Positions 18,636-22,556 of a stretch of 22,556 bases of DNA are shown piece by piece; position 1 is the stretch's first letter, and each line of letters begins with the position of its first letter. The notes under the pieces are model-generated. The model saw only the letters and a program-made list of their open reading frames with translations, was not told the origin of the DNA and made no database searches. Source of the stretch: an uncultured Bacilli bacterium (lineage in GTDB: Bacteria; Bacillota_I; Bacilli_A; RF39; UBA660); assembly GCA_934096755.1 (NCBI GenBank), contig CAKOMU010000017.1, positions 1 to 22,556 on the forward strand. The letters are read 5' to 3'. A program made the translations under genes and the position numbers.

Positions 18636-18833
18636 TCTTTTTCCCATATATTCTCCATTTTTTACATTGTTTTGATTAGGATGACTTACCAAAAAATCTC
18701 TATCGACAATTCTTTTTTCGTTACTATCAAAATTATATCCGTAAGGATTCAAATACTCCATTTCCATCTTCTCTAATCTACTTTTACTCATAATATCATA
18801 ACCTTTATAGTAATAATTATGTAATTTATTCAT
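18633..18833 (-). CDS. small hypothetical protein
   Basis: A 66-residue open frame, charged and rich in Asn, Tyr and Lys, with no hydrophobic helix and no known motif. The ATG at 18833 has a weak GGTGA four bases upstream. An internal ATG (about 18791) follows AAAGG at ten bases and would give a 52-residue product beginning MSKSRLEKMEME. It lies 33 bases after the small membrane protein gene in the same direction, and its stop codon overlaps the -35 of the ackA promoter. The filled intergenic spacing and the codon use, similar to the neighbours, favour a real gene, but a chance frame is possible. Confidence 0.45.
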   Translation of the reverse strand: MNKLHNYYYKGYDIMSKSRLEKMEMEYLNPYGYNFDSNEKRIVDRDFLVSHPNQNNVKNGEYMGKR

Positions 18834-18866
18834 ACAATCACCATTACTATTATGTTCAATATTTAA

Positions 18867-19190
18867 TTATTTATTACAGTTATTTACATCTAACAAACAA
18901 GTCGAACAAACATCAATACTAGCACTATTATCCCCTAAATCATCAACTAAACCTATTAAAATATTAACAATCGTAGGTACCCAAAAAATACAAACTCCCA
19001 TAACAAATCTTTGAATAAGGGTCATACTAGCTTTATTTATGGCCTTATCATCACTAGCCATTACAGCTTTCACAAAATCAACAATACCCAAAACAATAAT
19101 TATAATTGGTATCACTATTTTTAACGCCAATATTCCATATCCTGCCACTTGCCAAATAGCAGCTGTTTTTTCACAAAAATTATCTGTCAT
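18867..19190 (-). CDS. small two-helix membrane protein with C-terminal CxTCLLD motif
   Basis: This is a paralogue of the C-terminal module of the gene at 14495-15625. From the preferred ATG (19190, eight bases after GGGAG) it is about 107 residues. C6 in DNFCEK is followed by a helix through GYGILALKIVIPIIIIVLGIVDF, a loop with KAVMASDDKAINKASMTLIQR, and a second helix through VMGVCIFWVPTIVNILIGLVDD. The tail holds CSTCLLDVNNC. The frame extends to an ATG at 19244 (125 residues) with a poorer initiation context. The basic loop predicts both ends outside the membrane, so the N-terminal cysteine and the tail cysteines would share one side. The helical hairpin resembles T4SS pilin/VirB2-like proteins in topology only. 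It lies downstream of the surface protein gene at 19312 with a 121-base gap, so it may be in the same unit or use its own weak promoter. Confidence 0.78.
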   Translation of the reverse strand: MTDNFCEKTAAIWQVAGYGILALKIVIPIIIIVLGIVDFVKAVMASDDKAINKASMTLIQRFVMGVCIFWVPTIVNILIGLVDDLGDNSASIDVCSTCLLDVNNCNK

Positions 19191-19213
19191 AAACATAACT
19201 CCCATCATCAAAC

Positions 19214-19232
19214 TGTTACCATAATTGTAACA
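19214..19232. promoter_or_regulatory. inverted repeat, possible operator before the two-helix protein gene
   Basis: TGTTAC (19214-19219) and GTAACA (19227-19232) are perfect 6-bp inverted repeats separated by seven bases. On the minus strand a -10-like TACAAT (19224-19229) overlaps them. The matching -35 region (TAGCTT) is poor. The site is 24 bases upstream of the preferred ATG at 19190, where a repressor site would be expected, and this is one reason to prefer that start over the ATG at 19244. Confidence 0.35.
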
Positions 19233-19311
19233 TAACAAACTCATAAAAGCTACTTAAAGTAAAAGAAAAAGACTAATATTTAACAAGATAATCGTTAAAC
19301 ATTAATCATTT

Positions 19312-20595
19312 TTAAATAGATAATCGTACCGGAGAAGAAATCGTACCATTTCCACCGTTATACATAACTTCAGCTTTTAAAGAAAATACCGGTCTCACTA
19401 AACTCATACTACTACCTGTAGCACTAAAAATATGTCCTGCAGAATCAATTTCTCCTACAGCATAAAGATTATCAGTAAGTGGTGTAATTAAAAATTCTGG
19501 TGCTCCCATAAACATCCAATTTACAAGTTTGACACTAGATGAATCATAATTAGACAAAGTCGTACTCCATGCACTTGGAGCTGCTGCAAAACCATAATCG
19601 CTAAAATATAATAAGCCAATCTTAGCACTATAAGTTGTACTAGCAGCAGGTGACGTAATCTCATTTTGATAACTAGTACCAGGTACCACTTTTCTTATAT
19701 TAGCTTGAGTATTGCCTCCTACTTTCCATATTGTATTTTCAATCATATTACTCCAAGTACTACCAATATTATTAAGATAATTTGTATTTAAATTTGTCTT
19801 ATTCAGTAAACTTGTCGACCAAGTATTAGAACCATTACCACTATTAGTGCTAGTATTATTTTTATAATTCCAATAATAAGTACTTTTTTGTGTCAAAACA
19901 CCTTTATAAGTTGAGGAATATCCCATCGAAGCAGTTGTATAATAATCACCATTTGTACCTAAAACACTACTAGTAGCATAATCATATTTTACTAATTTCA
20001 CTTGTCGTCCAAAAACCCCAATCATACGATATAAATTATCAGTTGGACAAGTCGTTGCATCACTTCCAAAACAAACAAAATTATTTACTTCTTCACTAGC
20101 ACCAGAATAACGATACGAATTATCCTTAGCACCATTAGTCAAACTACTATCATGAATATAAATATTTGTTTTTTCTGTCCCATTACTAGCAAAATTTTTA
20201 ACACAACTTTGTAAATATTCTCCAGCTGTACATACAGTTTCTAAAGACACTGGCACTTCTACATCAAAATAAACATAACATTTATCACTTTTATTGCTTT
20301 CTAAAACTACTTTTTTATTACTTTCATCCCAGGAAAGTTCTCCACCATTTTCACATTTACTTAAACTTTCATTAAAAACATACCCTTCACTAGGCCAAGT
20401 CACTTCATTTGACTGTTGATACGTTCCACTATTTACTTCAGTTTCTAGCATCATACTTAAACTACCACTTTTCAATTTATCCAACGCCTGAGTATTAGTA
20501 AACACATATTTATGATTTTGTAATTTATTATAAGTAAAAACTCCAATACCCAAACATAACAATATCAAAACTCCAATTCCTATTTTTCTTTTCAC
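19312..20595 (-). CDS. membrane-anchored exported surface protein with paired cysteines
   Basis: This 427-residue protein has an N-terminal basic tip and one membrane helix (about 5-22), with the rest predicted outside. A first module (about 67-112) reads WPSEGYVF...C81...LSWD...SDKCYVYFD (C106). C122/C131 and C175/C183 form further close pairs. A Ser/Thr/Asn/Tyr-rich middle follows (LLN, YLN, W...MI...W.VGG). The C-terminus holds GLLYFSDYGFA, ITPLTDNLYAVGEIDSAGHIF and RPVFSLKAEVMYNGGNGTISSPVRL. Such endings (RPVFxLKxxVxYxxGxGTxxxPxR) are common in large exported proteins of uncultured gut Firmicutes and resemble DUF6273-type domains. That assignment is from memory and unverified. The function is unknown. 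Translation starts at GTG after GGATTGGTG, and it has its own promoter right after the thiI terminator. Confidence 0.75.
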   Translation of the reverse strand: MKRKIGIGVLILLCLGIGVFTYNKLQNHKYVFTNTQALDKLKSGSLSMMLETEVNSGTYQQSNEVTWPSEGYVFNESLSKCENGGELSWDESNKKVVLESNKSDKCYVYFDVEVPVSLETVCTAGEYLQSCVKNFASNGTEKTNIYIHDSSLTNGAKDNSYRYSGASEEVNNFVCFGSDATTCPTDNLYRMIGVFGRQVKLVKYDYATSSVLGTNGDYYTTASMGYSSTYKGVLTQKSTYYWNYKNNTSTNSGNGSNTWSTSLLNKTNLNTNYLNNIGSTWSNMIENTIWKVGGNTQANIRKVVPGTSYQNEITSPAASTTYSAKIGLLYFSDYGFAAAPSAWSTTLSNYDSSSVKLVNWMFMGAPEFLITPLTDNLYAVGEIDSAGHIFSATGSSMSLVRPVFSLKAEVMYNGGNGTISSPVRLSI

Positions 20596-20628
20596 AATTT
20601 CACCAATCCTATCTTACTATTAAAATAC

Positions 20629-20657
20629 ATTATACAAAAAAAGCAAAGATAGTGCAA
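20629..20657 (-). promoter_or_regulatory. promoter of the surface protein gene, overlapping the thiI terminator
   Basis: Minus strand -35 TTGCAC (20652-20657), a 17-base spacer and perfect -10 TATAAT (20629-20634). The -35 lies in the loop and inner arm of the thiI terminator and the spacer includes its T tract, so the two elements are nested. The predicted leader is about 26 bases. Confidence 0.65.
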
Positions 20658-20673
20658 TAGTCTATCATTTGCT
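20636..20673 (-). terminator. strong intrinsic terminator after thiI
   Basis: On the minus strand AGCAAA-T-GATAG pairs with CTATC-TTTGCT (11 bp with one bulged T; arms 20662-20673 and 20642-20652) around a nine-base loop, followed by seven Ts. It begins nine bases after the thiI stop. Confidence 0.9.
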
Positions 20674-20681
20674 TGACAGCA

Positions 20682-21866
20682 TTATAACAAATCTTGATAT
20701 TTATTTTCTTCTTTTATTCCCACTTTAATTGTCGTATGTTCCTTAACAGCTTCATAAATCAACTCTTCAAAAGGTATTAACTGTTCATATTCATGACATA
20801 AACTAATTAGTGGGTTAATTACAGGATGCGTAGGCACAAAAATCGTACAACAATCTTCATAAGGCAAAGTACTAATCTCATAAGTACCTATTTTTTTAGC
20901 AACATCTATTATTTCCAATTTATCAAAACAAGCAACAGGTCTTATTACTGGCATCTTCACTACTTCATTAATTGCCCGCATACTCGTCAATGTTTGACTA
21001 GCAACTTGCCCTACTGATTCACCATTAACTAAAATATGACAATTATTTTGATTAGCAATGATAGCACTAATGCGATACATCATTCTTCTCATAATGGTTA
21101 TTAAATATTCATGTGGAATATTTTTTAAGATTTCTTCTTGAATTTTTGTAAAATTAACTATATGTAATTTCACTTCCGTATTATATTTAGCAAGCACTCT
21201 AGCTAACTTAATAACTTTATCTTTCGCAGCTTCACTAGTATGAGGAGGACTTTCAAAATAAATTGCTTCAATCTTTACACCTCTTTTAATAGCCATATAA
21301 CCAGAAACCGGTGAATCTATTCCACCACTTAACATCAATAAACCTTTTCCTAAAGTACCAACTGGATATCCCCCTAATCCTTTTTCACCATTTACATAAT
21401 ATAAAACTTCTTCATTTCTAATTTCAACATTTAAAACCAACTCTGGATTATGAACATCAACACTTATATTAGCAATACTTTTAAGAATTTCTCCACCTAA
21501 CGTTTTACTAACCATAACACTTTCTAGCGGATACTTTTTATTACTTCTTTTCGTATTAACTTTAAATGTACTAAATTGTTTAGTTTTTAATAACTCTAAA
21601 CTATTTTTTTTAATATCTTGAATCTCTAAATTATCATCACGATATCCTATTACAATTTCATGAATTCCAAAAACATACTTTAACCTATCTACTACCAAAT
21701 CGATTTCTTCTGTTTTAATAAACATTCTACCAAAATCATAATACGTCGTATGTTCAATATCTTTTAAAGTAATTTCAATATTATTTTTCAATTTACTAAT
21801 AAAAAAATTCTTATTATCTTTTTTAGTACTTAACTCACCATATTTTAAAATAATTAATTTTTCCAT
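20682..21866 (-). CDS. thiI: tRNA 4-thiouridine synthase ThiI
   Basis: ThiI adenylates U8 of tRNA and inserts sulfur received from a cysteine desulfurase. In some bacteria it also supplies sulfur for thiamine. The N-terminal ferredoxin-like domain (LIILKYGELSTK) is followed by a THUMP domain (about 60-165). The adenylation domain carries the PP-loop SGGIDSP (180-186), HILVNGESVGQVASQT, and the conserved cysteine region EDCC (C339, C340). There is no C-terminal rhodanese domain, as in Bacillus-type ThiI. The protein ends at residue 394. The frame could open at TTG 21872. The ATG at 21866, nine bases after GGGAG, is preferred. The gene follows a cysteine desulfurase by about 60 bases, matching the nifZ-thiI pairing of Bacillus subtilis. 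Confidence 0.95.
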   Translation of the reverse strand: MEKLIILKYGELSTKKDNKNFFISKLKNNIEITLKDIEHTTYYDFGRMFIKTEEIDLVVDRLKYVFGIHEIVIGYRDDNLEIQDIKKNSLELLKTKQFSTFKVNTKRSNKKYPLESVMVSKTLGGEILKSIANISVDVHNPELVLNVEIRNEEVLYYVNGEKGLGGYPVGTLGKGLLMLSGGIDSPVSGYMAIKRGVKIEAIYFESPPHTSEAAKDKVIKLARVLAKYNTEVKLHIVNFTKIQEEILKNIPHEYLITIMRRMMYRISAIIANQNNCHILVNGESVGQVASQTLTSMRAINEVVKMPVIRPVACFDKLEIIDVAKKIGTYEISTLPYEDCCTIFVPTHPVINPLISLCHEYEQLIPFEELIYEAVKEHTTIKVGIKEENKYQDLL

Positions 21867-21926
21867 CCACAAAAACTCCCATCAACTTCCCTATTTTAAC
21901 AAAAAAGTTTTTAAAATACTATCTAA

Positions 21927-22556
21927 TTATTTAACTAAACTCAATTTTTCATATTCTTCTTTAAATATTTTCAAAAATTTATTTACTTCTTCTGTCGTCG
22001 TTACATGTGATAAACTAATTCTAATTGTATGCTTTGCTCTTTTAAGATCATCAAATACGGCAATAACACTATTAGAAACATCTCCACTAGAACAAGCAGT
22101 ATTAGTACTTACATAAATTTCATATTTATCTAAGGCATGCACCATGGCTTCTGGCATCACATTCATAATACTAATATTTAAAACATGGGGAATTGAATAT
22201 TTAGTTTTATTAATCATTATATTAGGATACTTACTAAGTTCAGCAATAATTTTTTCATTTAATAAACTGACAAACCGTTCTTTTTTTTCTAATCCCTCAT
22301 TAGCTAATCTTATCGATTTTGATAAAGCTGCAATCAAAGGTAAAGGAGGTGTCCCTGGCTTCAATTCATTAGTTTTACCACTTCCCATGATAAGCGGTGT
22401 TAATTTAACCATACTACTCTTATATAAAAGTCCTATTCCCTTAGGTCCAAATATTTTATGACCAGACATACTTGCTAAATCAACATCATGCATATTCACG
22501 GATACTTTTCCTATCGCTTGTGTCATGTCAGCATGAAAAACTGTGCCAATATTTTC
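21927..22556 (-). CDS. cysteine desulfurase (NifS/IscS family), N-terminus outside the window
   Basis: This PLP enzyme takes sulfur from cysteine and passes it to an acceptor, here very likely ThiI. Only the last ~209 residues are inside the window and the frame stays open to the edge. The visible sequence begins ENIGTVFHADMTQAIGK (PLP-ring aspartate/glutamine region), then MSGHKIFGPKGIGLLY with the Schiff-base lysine. The TNTACSSG loop holds the catalytic cysteine, and HTIRISLSHVTTTEEV lies near the end. The short Cys loop suggests an IscS/NifS-like enzyme. The genomic pairing with thiI points to a NifZ-type role dedicated to tRNA thiolation, but a general Fe-S role remains possible. Confidence 0.93.
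   Translation of the reverse strand, partial: ENIGTVFHADMTQAIGKVSVNMHDVDLASMSGHKIFGPKGIGLLYKSSMVKLTPLIMGSGKTNELKPGTPPLPLIAALSKSIRLANEGLEKKERFVSLLNEKIIAELSKYPNIMINKTKYSIPHVLNISIMNVMPEAMVHALDKYEIYVSTNTACSSGDVSNSVIAVFDDLKRAKHTIRISLSHVTTTEEVNKFLKIFKEEYEKLSLVK

Noticed and set aside
18601..18660. Terminator between the 66-residue gene and ackA
   Set aside because: A possible stem (AAAAAGA with TCTTTTT) needs a long loop and has almost no G-C pairs. The T tract is better explained as the spacer of the ackA promoter.
14495..19190. Conjugative or type IV secretion locus based on the VirB2-like hairpins
   Set aside because: Only the two-helix topology is similar. No VirB4, VirD4, VirB6, relaxase or integrase is present, and the intervening genes are housekeeping.
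19286..19327. 10-bp direct repeat AGATAATCGT flanking the end of the surface protein gene
   Set aside because: The two copies (19286-19295 and 19318-19327) are short, one lies inside the coding end, and nothing resembling an inserted element or integrase lies between or near them.

Overview
The window comes from a low-GC (by eye about 30% or less) Gram-positive-type bacterium, most likely an uncultured member of Bacillota, class Bacilli (RF39, Erysipelotrichia or Acholeplasma-like lineages). The reasons are the AT-rich codon use, strong AGGAGG-type ribosome binding sites, sigma-A-like promoters, an LtaS-type lipoteichoic acid synthase, a ThiI without a rhodanese domain, and the pcrA/ligA pairing typical of Firmicutes. 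TGA ends one gene (at 6921), so the standard bacterial code fits and the Mycoplasma code does not. Every gene I accept lies on the minus strand, so transcription runs from high to low coordinates. No gene-free stretch exceeds 300 bases. I see no tRNA, rRNA, CRISPR array, insertion sequence or riboswitch.

From the upstream (right) end: (a) a partial cysteine desulfurase and thiI, the sulfur donor and acceptor pair for tRNA 4-thiouridine, closed by a strong terminator. (b) An exported cysteine-containing surface protein with its own promoter, then a small two-helix membrane protein and a small unknown gene. (c) A unit driven by a promoter before ackA: acetate kinase, NrnA-type DHH phosphoesterase and RecX. 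It is followed by a second promoter and a 376-residue exported protein ending in a hairpin terminator. (d) A probable six-gene operon: pcrA, an unusual nucleotidyltransferase, ligA, a small membrane protein, a membrane receptor with a degenerate GGDEF domain, and a YihY-type membrane protein. It starts at a good promoter (14442-14470) and ends at a hairpin (5957-5983). (e) A lone putative metalloprotease gene with a near-consensus promoter. (f) ltaS-like, asnB and rmuC, tightly packed. (g) Five and a third copies of a perfect 18-bp tandem repeat running off the left edge.

Housekeeping DNA repair and metabolism (PcrA, LigA, RecX, RmuC, AckA, NrnA, ThiI) is interleaved with envelope proteins. 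The most unusual signal is a pair of paralogous membrane modules, the C-terminus of the 376-residue protein and the whole of the ~107-residue protein. They share a two-helix hairpin and a C-terminal CxTCLLD...C motif, and they flank the ackA unit close to a third exported protein with paired cysteines. A second unusual element is the sensor-like protein whose GGDEF signature reads DGNEF. A third is the edge tandem repeat.
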